A stretch of DNA of 64,000 nucleotides from assembly GCF_037176765.1 (NCBI RefSeq), contig NC_090025.1, positions 172,654,040-172,718,039 on the forward strand, written 5' to 3'. The translations under genes were made by a program, and so were the position numbers. Source of the stretch: Anolis sagrei (taxonomy: Eukaryota; Chordata; Lepidosauria; Squamata; Anolidae). Numbering within the stretch: position 1 is the stretch's first letter; each line of letters starts with the position of its first letter. The notes beneath the pieces are model-generated. The model did no database searches. It was not told the origin of the DNA and saw only the letters and a program-made list of their open reading frames with translations. Below, one piece after another: positions 22,027-31,810 of this stretch.

Positions 22027-23202
22027 ATGGCAGAAGGGAAGATGGAGAAATTTCTAACAGTTACTAAACAAAGTAAGACTTCGAACACACAGCTGGGCAC
22101 AAACCCACTTCCACCTCAAAACTCTCAAGGAACAACCCCGATACCCCCAGTTCCTATACCTATTCCAGCGAGACGACACTCCACGCAAGGAGATGTATCG
22201 CTGAAAGACCTTCTGGCAGAAATGAGGAAGATTCAGGAGAATATTGAAAAAAAAATAGAAGACAACCAAGTGAAAACTCAAACTAACTTGGAAAACCTAT
22301 TTCAAAAGGAAATGGGTAAATTGAGACAAGAAATAAGACAAGAAATGGAAGGGGTGAAAAAAGACTTAGAAGGTGCCCAGAAGGAAATTAAGGATTTGAA
22401 AAAAGAGAATGCCCAGCTAAAGAGGGCCCAGGAGAAGAATGAAACCAAACTAAAAAGCTTGGAGGATAAGAGTGAGAAAATGGAGAAACAACAGGACTCG
22501 CTGATGAATCCGGAAACGGAATATCAATTAAGGTACAGGAATTTAGAGGAGAAAGAGGGGGACAATTTAAGAAGTATAATAGTAGAGATTACTGCAGATA
22601 TCTTGAAGCTTTCTATGGAAGAGACTAGCAAAGAAATAGATGTGGTTAGAAGAGTGAATTCCAACTACGCTAGACGAAATAATGTGCCGAGAGATGTAGT
22701 AGTAAATTTTACAAGAAAATGTGTCAGGAACGAGATTTTGAAAATAAAATCGAAGGAACAAACATTGTATAAAGGAAGAAAACTGATTATCCTTAAGGAA
22801 TTCTCCACGTCATCGATGTATAATAGGAAAAAATATTATTTCTTAACGGATGTACTTAAGAAACATAAGATAAAATTCCGCTGGGAACGCACGGAAGGAG
22901 TCCAAGTCTCGTATAAGGAAAAAAAGCTTTGGATAACATCCGAACATAAAGCCAAGAATTTCTACAAGGAACTGATGGATGACTTAAGAAAGGAGCCCAA
23001 CCAGGAGGAAAAGATGGAAACAGGCAAAACAGCAGCCTCACCAAAAACAGAGAAAGGAAGGAAGAAAGAGTGGAGCAGGAAGGACAAGAAGAGAGCCAGA
23101 CCGGACTCACTGGAAGACGAAGAAGGAGATAAAGGGGTGGGACCCTCAGAAAAAAACAAACAAGTAAATCAAGATGAAGAGTCTATCACTTTATTCGAAT
23201 AA
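22027..23202 (+). CDS. L1 ORF1p, RNA-binding chaperone
   Basis: This frame of 391 residues starts MAEGKMEKFLTVTKQSKTSN. It has a Pro-rich N-terminal region, a long Lys/Glu-rich coiled coil at about residues 60-165 (KMRKIQENIEKK-type heptads and LKSLEDKSEKMEKQQDSL), then an RRM-like and C-terminal domain including RRVNSNYARRNNVPRDVVVN and FRWERTEGVQVSYKEKKLWI. The C-terminal 55 residues are a charged Lys/Glu/Arg tail. L1 ORF1p trimers coat the element's RNA. The start is the first ATG after the 5' UTR, in the context AGTATGG. The last 29 bases overlap ORF2. Confidence 0.93.
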   Translation: MAEGKMEKFLTVTKQSKTSNTQLGTNPLPPQNSQGTTPIPPVPIPIPARRHSTQGDVSLKDLLAEMRKIQENIEKKIEDNQVKTQTNLENLFQKEMGKLRQEIRQEMEGVKKDLEGAQKEIKDLKKENAQLKRAQEKNETKLKSLEDKSEKMEKQQDSLMNPETEYQLRYRNLEEKEGDNLRSIIVEITADILKLSMEETSKEIDVVRRVNSNYARRNNVPRDVVVNFTRKCVRNEILKIKSKEQTLYKGRKLIILKEFSTSSMYNRKKYYFLTDVLKKHKIKFRWERTEGVQVSYKEKKLWITSEHKAKNFYKELMDDLRKEPNQEEKMETGKTAASPKTEKGRKKEWSRKDKKRARPDSLEDEEGDKGVGPSEKNKQVNQDEESITLFE

Positions 23203-26200
23203 TGTAAATGGGATGAACTCCCCAAATAAAAGAAAGCTCATATTCAGCACCCTCAAAAAAAGCAATTGTGATGTTATTGCGCTACAGGAAGTTCATGTTG
23301 TCCCTAAACATAGCTCGTATCTGATACAGCCCCAACTAGGCCAGGAATTCTCCTCTCTTGCCACTCAGAAGAAAAGGGGGGTGATTATATATGTCAAAGA
23401 CACCTATAAGGCCACCTTAGCCTTCAAAGATAATGATGGAAGAATGATCGGTATCAAAATCTTCCTAGGGAACCAAGTATTACTTATTTGTAATATATAT
23501 ACTCCCACGGGCCCCAAAACGAACTTTTTAAAAGTACTCAGAATGAAACTTAAAGAACAGACATTTGACAACCTAATTATTTTAGGGGATTTTAACGGAG
23601 TATTAGATTGTAAGATTGATAAGACAGGAAAGAAGAGGGCAAGAGAGAACTGTGGGAGACTCCCGGAAAGTTTTTTAAAATTAAAAAAGGACTGGCACCT
23701 GCATGATGCGTGGAGATTTAAAAACCCTCTAGGAAGAGATTTCACATTCTACTCAGCCCGCCACTCCACCTGGTCCAGAATTGACATGGTGTGGATCTCT
23801 AAGACCCTTTTAACCAAAACAGAAAAAATAAAAATACTGCCTAGGGGCAATTCCGATCACTGTCCCATAACCTTAAAGGTGTTTAGTGAGAAACAACAAC
23901 GATTTTGGAGACTAAATGAATTCTTACTTAAAAAAGAAGAAGATGTAGAAAGGTGTAGAAATAAAATTAAAGAATTCTTTGAACTCAATGCCAACAGAGA
24001 AGTAAAGGAAGAGGTGGTATGGGATGCCGGGAAGGCGGTAATAAGAGGGCACCTAATCCAGCAGGGAATTATACGCAATAAAAAGAGAAATGAGGAACTA
24101 ACCGAACTGCTGAAGAGTATTGATGAAAAAGAGAGTCTACTTAAAAAGAAACCAGGAAATAAAAAAACCAGGATAGAATTGGAGATGCTGAGAAAACAAA
24201 GGGATTCGTACCAACTCGAATATATAGCAAAAAACTTGAAATACCTGAGGGCCAAATATTACGCACAAGCTAATAAACCGGGCAAACTCCTAGCCAAATC
24301 CCTCAGGGAAAGAAGACAATCTCAACACATCATAAAGATAATTAAGGATGGGACACACTACACAGATGATGAAGGGATCAGCAGACAATTTAAGGACTTC
24401 TATGAGGAACTTTATAAAAAAGAAAATATACCTCAAGAAGAAATAGTTAAATATCTGTCAAAATATAATTTGGAGAAACTCACTGAACAACAAAGAGAAC
24501 TGCTGAACAAAGAGATACAGGAGAGTGAGATAATCAAGGCAATAAGTGACCTCTCCTTAGAAAAATCGCCAGGACCGGATGGAATTACATCTCTATATTA
24601 TAAACTATTTAGAGATGAGCTATTACCACATTTGAAGACACTATTTAATAATATACTAAATGAGGCAAGAATTCCGGACTCCTGGAAAGAGACGACCATC
24701 TCTCTAATACATAAAACAGGTTCAGAAGAAGAAAACGTCAAAAATTATAGGCCAATTGCCTTATTGAACGTTGATTACAAAATATTTGCACACACAATGG
24801 CTAATAGACTAAAGATCTATCTGAATGAGTTAATCAAGGAAGACCAAAATGGGTTTCTCCCTGGAAGACAAATGGGTGAAAATATAAGAACTATTCTAAA
24901 TATCATAGAGTTCCACGAAGTTAATCACCAAAGAGAACTAGGCCTCTTATTTGTTGACGCTGAGAAGGCCTTCGATCGAGTGAACTGGGAATTCATGACG
25001 CACCTAGCCAAGGAGAGAGATATGGGTTTCCAATTCAATAACACATTAAAGGCTATATACACAAGTCAAAGAGCTAGGATCAGAGTAAATGGCCACCTTA
25101 CAGACAATATCCAAATTGAGAGGGGCACTAGACAGGGCTGCCCCCTTGCACCCCTTTTATTTATATGGTCCTTGGAGATCCTCCTGGAAGGAATAAGGAG
25201 AGACGGAAATTTAAAGGGTGTGAAAATAAGAAGAGATGAGTTTAAAACAAAAGCGTATGCGGATGACATCGTTTGTATAATATCAAATCCGGTGGAGAAC
25301 ATCGCTAATTGGATAGAAGTGATCCAGGAATATGGAAGGGTGGCAGGGCTAAAGATAAATAAACAAAAGACTAAATTATTAACAAAAAACATCAGCAAAA
25401 CCAAGAAATTAGAACTGGAGAGGAACACAAATTTCAGTTTAGCTGGAAAAGTCAAATACCTTGGGATAACCTTAACAGTAAGTAACATACAGCTGATTAA
25501 GAATAACTACGATCAGACTTGGAAAGAGATTTCCAAAAATTTAGAAAAATGGAAACAACTAAAGCTAAGTATCATGGGGAGAGTGGCTCTGATAAAAATG
25601 AATATTCTACCTAAGATGGTTTTTCTATTCCAAATGCTCCCGATACTCAGAACAAATCATTATTTTGGAATATGGAAAAGGGATATGCTGAAATTTATTT
25701 GGCAGGGAAAAAACGCCAGAATTAAATACTTGACAATGATTGACGCGAGGGAAAGGGGAGGTTTGTCGTTACCGGACTTCCAGTTATATTTTGAAGCCTC
25801 TGCATTGACATGGGTTAAAGAGTGGGCAACCCTTAAAAAGAAAAAACTTCTAAATCTAGAGGGCGCAGACCTACGGAGGGGCTGGCATGCCTATTTATGG
25901 CATGGAAAGGCCAGAATAGAAAAGAACTTTACTACCCATATTATTCGGGCTGCGTTGTTAAAGGTATGGGAAAAGTACAAAACTAGATTTTACGATAAAA
26001 CACCCCTCTGGATTTCCCCCATTGAGGCTTTTCAAAAAAGGGAGTTCCCTAGAGACAGTTGGCATACATATAAGGCCCTTACAACAAAGGTTGGAAATCA
26101 ATATAAAATGAAGTCAATAGAAGAACTGAAATCCTTAGATCCAAACTTCTCCTGGTTCCACTACCATCAGGTGTTGGACACATTCAAGGAGGAGAACAAA

Positions 26201-26908
26201 ATAGGTTTCGCCTCAACTGACTCCTTTTGGGATAAGGTAATGGTGAAGGAGAGGAAGGTGGTCAAAGCCATTTACCAAAAATTGTTAGAATGGGGGACAG
26301 AAAAAGATCTTATTAAAGAAAATATGATTTCATGGGCGTTAGACCTGAAACACACCATCCTCTTGAAAGACTGGGAAGATATCTGGAAAGATAAACTTAC
26401 ACTTACCAAAACAGTAATCATTAAAGAAAGCTGGTATAAGATGTTTACACGGTGGTACCTAACACCGACAAGAATTGCAAAATTTCAACATGGGGCAAGT
26501 AATTTGTGTTGGAAATGTGGTACCAAGTTAGGCACATTTATACATTGCTGGTGGGATTGTAAAAGGGTCAAAACCTTCTGGAAGGAGGTCCACCGAAATA
26601 TTCAAGGGATCCTGCAAACACAGTTCGAGTTAAAGGCGGAATACTACCTCCTGCATCTATTAGACTTCAAGATGGAGAAAAATAAAGAGAGTTTGTTATT
26701 CCATCTATCAGCAGCTGCAAGAACTGTAGTAGCGAGTAAATGGAAAATGAGGGAAGTTCCATCACTGGAGGCATGGCTATACAAGATAAAGGACTTTATG
26801 GAGTTAGATTCATTATCGAATTTGTTATATAATATAAATACAAAGAAAAGAGTAGACTGGTATCCACTTAGATGCTTTCTTAAAGAAAAGAAAAAGTTAA
26901 TTGTATGA
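23174..26908 (+). CDS. L1 ORF2p, endonuclease / reverse transcriptase
   Basis: This is an uninterrupted frame of 1244 residues. The N-terminal apurinic-like endonuclease is visible as NNVNGMNSPNKR (N10-N14), LQEVHV (E39), ILGDFNGVLD (D139, N141), SRIDMVW and SDHCP (227-231). The reverse transcriptase follows: KSPGPDG, NYRPIALLNVDYKIFA, NGFLPGRQ, FVDAEKAFDRV (first catalytic Asp 595), RGTRQGCPLAPLLF and AYADDIV (YADD, Asp 697-698). The C-terminal Cys/His motif CWKCGTKLGTFIHCWWDC begins near 1112. Length and motif order are as in vertebrate L1 ORF2p, which nicks target DNA and copies its own RNA in place. Its ATG lies 29 bases before the end of ORF1. Confidence 0.97.
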   Translation: MKSLSLYSNNVNGMNSPNKRKLIFSTLKKSNCDVIALQEVHVVPKHSSYLIQPQLGQEFSSLATQKKRGVIIYVKDTYKATLAFKDNDGRMIGIKIFLGNQVLLICNIYTPTGPKTNFLKVLRMKLKEQTFDNLIILGDFNGVLDCKIDKTGKKRARENCGRLPESFLKLKKDWHLHDAWRFKNPLGRDFTFYSARHSTWSRIDMVWISKTLLTKTEKIKILPRGNSDHCPITLKVFSEKQQRFWRLNEFLLKKEEDVERCRNKIKEFFELNANREVKEEVVWDAGKAVIRGHLIQQGIIRNKKRNEELTELLKSIDEKESLLKKKPGNKKTRIELEMLRKQRDSYQLEYIAKNLKYLRAKYYAQANKPGKLLAKSLRERRQSQHIIKIIKDGTHYTDDEGISRQFKDFYEELYKKENIPQEEIVKYLSKYNLEKLTEQQRELLNKEIQESEIIKAISDLSLEKSPGPDGITSLYYKLFRDELLPHLKTLFNNILNEARIPDSWKETTISLIHKTGSEEENVKNYRPIALLNVDYKIFAHTMANRLKIYLNELIKEDQNGFLPGRQMGENIRTILNIIEFHEVNHQRELGLLFVDAEKAFDRVNWEFMTHLAKERDMGFQFNNTLKAIYTSQRARIRVNGHLTDNIQIERGTRQGCPLAPLLFIWSLEILLEGIRRDGNLKGVKIRRDEFKTKAYADDIVCIISNPVENIANWIEVIQEYGRVAGLKINKQKTKLLTKNISKTKKLELERNTNFSLAGKVKYLGITLTVSNIQLIKNNYDQTWKEISKNLEKWKQLKLSIMGRVALIKMNILPKMVFLFQMLPILRTNHYFGIWKRDMLKFIWQGKNARIKYLTMIDARERGGLSLPDFQLYFEASALTWVKEWATLKKKKLLNLEGADLRRGWHAYLWHGKARIEKNFTTHIIRAALLKVWEKYKTRFYDKTPLWISPIEAFQKREFPRDSWHTYKALTTKVGNQYKMKSIEELKSLDPNFSWFHYHQVLDTFKEENKIGFASTDSFWDKVMVKERKVVKAIYQKLLEWGTEKDLIKENMISWALDLKHTILLKDWEDIWKDKLTLTKTVIIKESWYKMFTRWYLTPTRIAKFQHGASNLCWKCGTKLGTFIHCWWDCKRVKTFWKEVHRNIQGILQTQFELKAEYYLLHLLDFKMEKNKESLLFHLSAAARTVVASKWKMREVPSLEAWLYKIKDFMELDSLSNLLYNINTKKRVDWYPLRCFLKEKKKLIV

Positions 26909-27347
26909 GTTTTTTTTTGTATGTTGACGCCCGCAATTAAGATTAGGTAATATTTGACAAGAATATACAAGGATGCAATTTCCCCCAGGACTTTGGGAAG
27001 TCCAAAGAGTGTATGTATGTGTAAGCTATTGTTCACATCCGACTATCCCTTCACTACCCCTTCCCATTCCCTTTTCCACCCCCCTCGATCCTACCCTGCC
27101 CTTTTTTTTCTTTCTTTTGTAAACTACAGGTGGATTTCAGTAGAGATTGAAATATATATATAACCGACATTTAAGTACACATGAAGGTTATAAATGCTTT
27201 AATGGCGGGAAATTTTAAAAGAGAAATGTAAAAGGATAGATCTCTTGAATTAACTCTTCTACTGTAACCTACATGTGTTTCGATATGTATGTTTTGTAAT
27301 TATGGAAAAGCTCTTAATAAAAATTATACTAAAAAAAAAAAAAAAAA

Positions 27348-27365
27348 AGAAATAGACCAGAAAGT
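27348..27365 (+). repeat. L1 target-site duplication, right copy
   Basis: Exact repeat of 20760-20777 directly after the A tail. Confidence 0.95.
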
Positions 27366-27704
27366 CACAGGTTTTGTTCCTGTTCTTTCCTTTTTAATTC
27401 TGGAGATTCATGCTTTGTTTATCCCATAATATTTCCCGTCAACCCCAGGTATGATCAGAGACTCTTCAACACAGCTCTTCAGATCGGTATAAAGTTGGAA
27501 AGAACAGGAAGAAAATATGGCATTTTTCATTCTGGACAGAGCCTTCGCCTGTTTTCAAAGAGTGTTTTGCTTATTTTATCTCTTTTCATTTGCTCTGCTT
27601 CACATCAGAAGTCCCTGGGAGTGGACAGCAAAAAAGAAACAATTAAAAATAAAGAAATAAAAATAACAAATGTGCATTTTACAGGATCAGCTATGGATAC
27701 TTAC
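27366..27704. other. TMEM213 intron, unassigned
   Basis: No element recognised. A + strand open frame here with a signal-like hydrophobic run is judged a chance shadow. Confidence 0.4.
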
Positions 27705-27740
27705 CAGGACATGAGTTGTTGCCAGAATGGGTTTCAGTTT
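27705..27740 (-). CDS. TMEM213: TMEM213 small internal exon (probable)
   Basis: On the - strand, GTGTTCTAG precedes AA ACT GAA ACC CAT TCT GGC AAC..., and the segment ends ...TGT CCT G before GTAAGT, a strong donor. The 36 bases run from phase 1 to phase 1 and encode (E)TETHSGNNSCP(D), joining the last exon to give NNSCPDPEFC. Human has LEQCLNVDFC at the same place, so the two cysteines align with the same spacing. The exon belongs to the lumenal segment just before the membrane helix. Main doubt: an exon this short rests on one donor, one acceptor and two aligned cysteines. Confidence 0.65.
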
Positions 27741-27765
27741 CTAGAACACATGAGAACATAGGAAG

Positions 27766-28328
27766 TTATTTTTTAGGATGAGAAACAACAGAGCAGAGTC
27801 AGATTAATATCTCAGAAAGGCTGCCAAAATCCCACCTCCTACATTATTTATTTAAACATTTTAGACTGTTTTTTATCCTTTCAGGCATCAGAGCTGTAGA
27901 GAAATATCATTGAAACTCTGGAAAGGCTCAAAATCACAAAACGAAGGCAGAAAGTACAATAACACAATGCAGATAGAATCAGCCGGTTAAAATGCCAGGT
28001 AAATAAAGAGGGGTTTGAGCTCATATTCAAGCATTTGCAGCTTTAGTGCCAGTTATATCTCTAGGCGAGGGAGAAGATATTTCATAGTTGAGGAGGCACA
28101 AAAGCTCACATTTTTGTTGGCATGACTGGCATTCTTCTGGTCTTCTACATATGTGTATGTTCCCTTATACATATGGTTGTATTTTTGGCCAACATGGAAT
28201 TCCCGTGTGCATTACACGACATTGGGTATCTCCAGTTGTGCTGTAATTGCATGGTTCCATATTTTATATCAAAGCATAAGGCACATCAAAATTAAGTAAC
28301 AGGATATCACAGGGCTCATCTACACAGC
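27766..28328. other. TMEM213 intron, unassigned
   Basis: AT-rich intron DNA with no recognised element. Confidence 0.4.
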
Positions 28329-28336
28329 ATCTAAAA

Positions 28337-28650
28337 CCGGGACCCTTCAAACTTTTTAAACAGAGGGCCAGGTCACAGTCCCTTAAACTGTTGGAGGGCC
28401 AGATTATAATTGGAAAAAAAAATCATGAAAAGAATACAATAATTAAAATGAAGAACAATTTTAACAAATATAAACTTATTAGTATTACAATGGGAAGTAT
28501 GGGCCTGCTTTGGCTCATGAGATAGGATTGTTGTTGTTGTTGTTGTGTGCTTTCAAGTCATTTCAGACTTAGGTTGACACTGAGCGAGGGCTGGGTAAAT
28601 GACCTTGGACGGCCGTATCCGGCCCTCGGGCCTTAGTTTGAGGACCCCTG
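28337..28650 (+). mobile_element. Non-autonomous hAT transposon (~314 bp)
   Basis: The ends CCGGGACCCTTCAAACTTTT and CTTAGTTTGAGGACCCCTG are complementary, and the flanks atctaaaa / atctaaaa form a perfect 8-bp duplication. A GTT microsatellite at about 28530-28546 lies inside. Confidence 0.88.
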
Positions 28651-29007
28651 ATCTAAAACATGGAAGTTACTAGGTTAAAAAAGGGGGGGGGGGCTACATG
28701 ACATTAGCATTAAATGCATGCTGATTCGCTGACAGCCAAAAAAACAAGGAATAAAAAGTTCCCCTTTTATTCCAATTCCAGTAAAAAAATGTGCATATTT
28801 GCATCACTATATATCCCTGCCCTCACAAAAAATACATGATTTGTTTTCCTCCCCCCCCCCCCCCCGAAAACCCTGAAATAGCTGATCAGCTGATTCGGCT
28901 GTGAAACGGACACACCACTGATTTAAAGGAAGCACGAATGGAGGGCAATTAGAACTCTCTGAAAATCTTTATTTTAAACCAGTGGTTCTCAACCTTTTTT
29001 TGAGCTA
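28651..29007. other. Low-complexity and repeat-like DNA
   Basis: G run at 28684-28693 and C run at about 28851-28865. The stretch 28860-28980 (GAAATAGCTGATCAGCTGAT ... AATCTTTATTTTAAACC) resembles 48840-48960, so both probably belong to one uncharacterised DNA-transposon family. Confidence 0.5.
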
Positions 29008-29242
29008 GCCTTGTCCACAGACGCCTCCAAGGTCACGTGGCCAGCATGACTGCATGGAGCTCTATTACCTTCCTACTGAAGCAGTACCTATGGATCTACT
29101 CACATTTGCATGTTTTCAAACTGCTAGGTTGGCAGAACAGGTTGGCTAGGTTGGGGCTAACAGCAGGAGCTCCCTGCCAACCATTCAATCAGCAAGGTCA
29201 GCAGCTCAGAGGTTTAACCTGCTGTGCTACCTGGGGGACCCT
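29008..29242 (-). mobile_element. tRNA-derived squamate SINE (first family), 3'-truncated
   Basis: Reverse copy with ACGCCTCCAAGGTCACGTGG, GATCTACTCACATTTGCATG and the tRNA head complement (TTTAACCTGCTGTGCTACCT). A separate head fragment of the same family lies at 29338-29392. Confidence 0.85.
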
Positions 29243-29337
29243 TAATGCAAGTATATCCAGATAATAAATAGATGTGTTATCATCCAATATTGCAATTACA
29301 GCTTTGCATTTGGGATTGCTCCATAATTATCACTGCA

Positions 29338-29392
29338 TCAGCAAGTTCAACAGCTTAATGGTTTAACCCACTGTGCCACCGGGGGCTCCTTG
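29338..29392 (-). mobile_element. SINE tRNA-head fragment
   Basis: CAGCAAGTTCAACAGCTTAA ... CCACTGTGCCACCGGGGGCT is the complement of the SINE head with its A box. Confidence 0.75.
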
Positions 29393-30033
29393 GTTATGTG
29401 TAATGCTCTTTAAGCAAGTATCTTAATTTTTAGTATACATGCCCTATATTTTCCCATATTTTTCACAATAGTATTTCCTGCATTGAACAGTCCCATAAAT
29501 ATTATAATTTTAAAACAAATGTCATGCAAGAAAACATAAGCATTTTAAAAATTCAAGCACAAGTATCTCCCAAATCCCCCCATCCCCTATCCAACTGCAA
29601 TTTTCTAATCATATCTACACAGATTCAAAGTATGAAGAAAAATACATTAGTTTGTACTTCCCATACATAGGATTCTGGGAGGTTGAGTCCCCCAGATTAA
29701 ATTTTCCAAACTCTAAATACAATTGCAGCATTGATTGTTATTACAATCCTAGACAAGAAAAATCAGAAGGAAGGGAAAAAAAGATGGATCACCTTCTGAA
29801 AAAGCATTCCTGGAAACAGAGAGTAGCAAGAGGACAGTGGCAGCAAAATGAAACAGGAGATCCATTGATAAAGGTAGAACCCCAATCTGATACAGCTGAG
29901 GAGTGAAGGACCAAAGTTGCCAGCAGCTCCCAGAGAGGTGAGTGAAACAGTACAAGACAAAGTCAAAGGTTGTGCCTAGGCAAGTGGGAGGAGAAAATCC
30001 ACTTCCTGATGTACAAGGACACCTTGAATTCAC
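29393..30033. other. Intronic or 5' flank of TMEM213, unassigned
   Basis: No recognised element. Short open frames occur on both strands but none resembles a known protein. Confidence 0.4.
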
Positions 30034-30121
30034 CTGCTGCCAGCTGAATGTAACCCAAGTGAAAAACAGCAACAAGAACAGCCAATCCCTCCTCCCAAGC
30101 TGTGCAATACTCACACTTCCA
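30034..30121 (-). CDS. TMEM213: TMEM213 signal-peptide exon (weak candidate)
   Basis: On the - strand an open stretch ends GLAVLVAVFHLGYIQLAA plus one base before GTGAAT. Joined in phase 1 to the 36-bp exon it gives ...QLAAETETHSG, a hydrophobic run followed by a small-residue cleavage-like site. Human has ...LILSLAFASLHSACSAE at this point. Against it: the same frame has a TAA upstream (about 30128) with no ATG in between, so a further 5' exon or a different exon 1 is needed. Treat it as a lead only. Confidence 0.25.
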
Positions 30122-30330
30122 GGGATGTTAGGGTGAAGTGCGCATATTGACTCACACTTTGCAGTTTTGCCATAACGCTGCTCTTTCGGGCGTTTAGACT
30201 CATGCTGTTCCTAGAATAATTCGGATACCCGGTCATGAGGCTGTCAAAACTGGTCTCTATAAGACTACAAGAGTTAACAAACAGATTGGGTTTTATAATT
30301 TGAGTGAAAAAATAAACAATTCAGAGACTC

Positions 30331-30543
30331 TGGCATAGAATCATAGAATTGGAAGAGACCTCATGGGCCATCCAGTCCAACCCCCTGCCAAGAAGCAGGG
30401 AAATCGCATTCAAAGCACTCCCAACAGATGGCCATCCAGACTGTTTAAAAGCCTCCAAAGAAGGAGCCTCCACCACACTCCAGCGCAGAGAGTTCCACTG
30501 CTGAACAGCTCTCACAGTGAGGAAGTTCTTCTTCATGTTCAGA
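30331..30543 (-). mobile_element. CR1 3' fragment, left arm of inverted pair
   Basis: Reverse CR1 tail from ATAGAATCATAGAATTGGAA through the ORF end (complement of RAVQQWNSLRWSVVE). It meets a + copy head to head at 30543/30544. Confidence 0.9.
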
Positions 30544-30686
30544 TGTGGTGGAAGCTTGTTCTTTGGAGGCTTTTAAACAGAGGCTGGATGGCCATCTGTT
30601 GGGGGTGCTTTGAATGCAATTTTTCTGCCTCTTGGCAGGGGGTTGGACTGGATGGCCCATGAGGTCTCTTCCAACTCTATGATTCC
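30544..30686 (+). mobile_element. CR1 3' fragment, right arm of inverted pair
   Basis: Forward CR1 tail (GTGGTGGAAGCTTGTTCTTT ... CAACTCTATGATTCC). About 140 bp of it pairs with the reverse copy to its left. Confidence 0.9.
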
Positions 30687-31457
30687 ATAAAAAGCAGCCT
30701 AAGCAGTATCAGCTGTAATTATGCATGCCGATACACATTGCGATGTGAAATCATATGTGTTTGCTAATTTTTTAATTCTTTTTTTAAACACATTTCCTTC
30801 AGGAATACTAAGAGAATTTCAGTTACATGTTTCTCCTGCAGCAGGGTCAGCCCAAGAAAGTCTGCGGCCTGAGACAGAGCTGCAAATGGTGCCACCCACC
30901 CACTTCTGATTCAAGATGCATACTGCCCAAGGCTCACCAAGTACTTTTGACACTTGAGGAAGAAAACTGACATGGATTTTTTCAATGCAGAGGAAAAACA
31001 CTATTTGGTTCAATAGCCTAACCTAAGGGTTAAAGCAAAGGTGAACATTTTTTTAAAGGACAATGTGAACCCATTGTCTCATGAGCCAATACTTGCCTGT
31101 GAAGCTGTGTATGGAAGAATAGTTTTGTTTTAGGTTTCAACTTCTAAGGTATGTGCCACAGCCTCCAGCCAGTCTTCCAATGGAGCATAATTGTTGGTTC
31201 TGTTGCCTTCCGATCTGTTGCTATTCAAACCAGATTGGGATGGCGTCACCTCTCCTTTGTGTAAAGGGCACAATTGTCATTTTTACTTAGACTGCGCATG
31301 GAGCATAGTGAAATTATCATTCAGTTTACCATAAGTCTGGAAGAAAAATGAATCCAGAAACGGCTCTAAATTTCCACAAATCAAAAATGATTTAAAAAGC
31401 GATCCAGTTTTTCCTCTTTACACCAATTTACCTTCTGCTTTTTGCTGATACTAGCAT
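30687..31457. other. Unassigned DNA
   Basis: No recognised gene or repeat. Confidence 0.4.
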
Positions 31458-31792
31458 AGGTAAAGGTAAAGGTAGTCCCCTGACATTAAGTCCAGTCATG
31501 TCTGACTCTGGGGTGTGGTGCTCATCTCCATTTCTAAGCCAAAGAGCCAGCATTGTCCGTAGACACCTCCAAGGTCATGTGGCCGGCATGACTGCATGGA
31601 GTGCCGTTACCTTCCCGCCAGAGCGGTACCTATTGATCTACTCACATTTGCATGTTTTCGAACTGCTAGGTTGGCAGAAGCTAGGGCTGACAGCGGAAGC
31701 TCACGCCGCTCCCCGGAATTGAACCTGTGACCTTTCGATCAACAAGCTCAGCAGCTCAGTGCTTTAACCCACTGCACCACCGGGGGCTCACT
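31458..31792 (-). mobile_element. Full-length tRNA-derived squamate SINE (first family)
   Basis: Runs from the tail complement TAAAGGTAAAGGTAGTCCCC to the head complement CCACTGCACCACCGGGGGCT. The B-box complement GGAATTGAACCTGTGACC is visible near 31715. Confidence 0.92.
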
Positions 31793-31810
31793 TCTATATT
31801 GCCAAAAGTA

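Larger units (their letters stand above)
20778..27348 (+). mobile_element. Full-length L1 LINE, both ORFs open
   Basis: This 6.57-kb element has a GC- and CpG-rich 5' UTR of about 1.25 kb beginning GGGACTTCCGGTGGAGGCGG, then ORF1, an overlapping ORF2, a 3' UTR of about 420 bp, AATAAA at 27315 and an A tail at 27331-27348. The target duplication is perfect. It lies antisense in the large TMEM213 intron between the last and second-last exon. With no stop in either ORF and catalytic motifs present, it looks competent or very recently so. Confidence 0.97.

Noticed and set aside
27495-27761. + strand frame of 88 codons with a signal-peptide-like hydrophobic run
   Set aside because: No homology, no splice context, and TMEM213 is on the other strand. 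Its downstream part overlaps the TMEM213 small exon in antisense.
29749-30114. 121-codon - strand frame with hydrophobic N terminus
   Set aside because: It opens with GTG, not ATG, and resembles no protein. Only another frame of the same stretch fits the TMEM213 junction, and only weakly.
30331-30686. Twin-priming inversion of a single CR1
   Set aside because: Both arms include the CR1 3' end, which twin priming of one RNA would not give.
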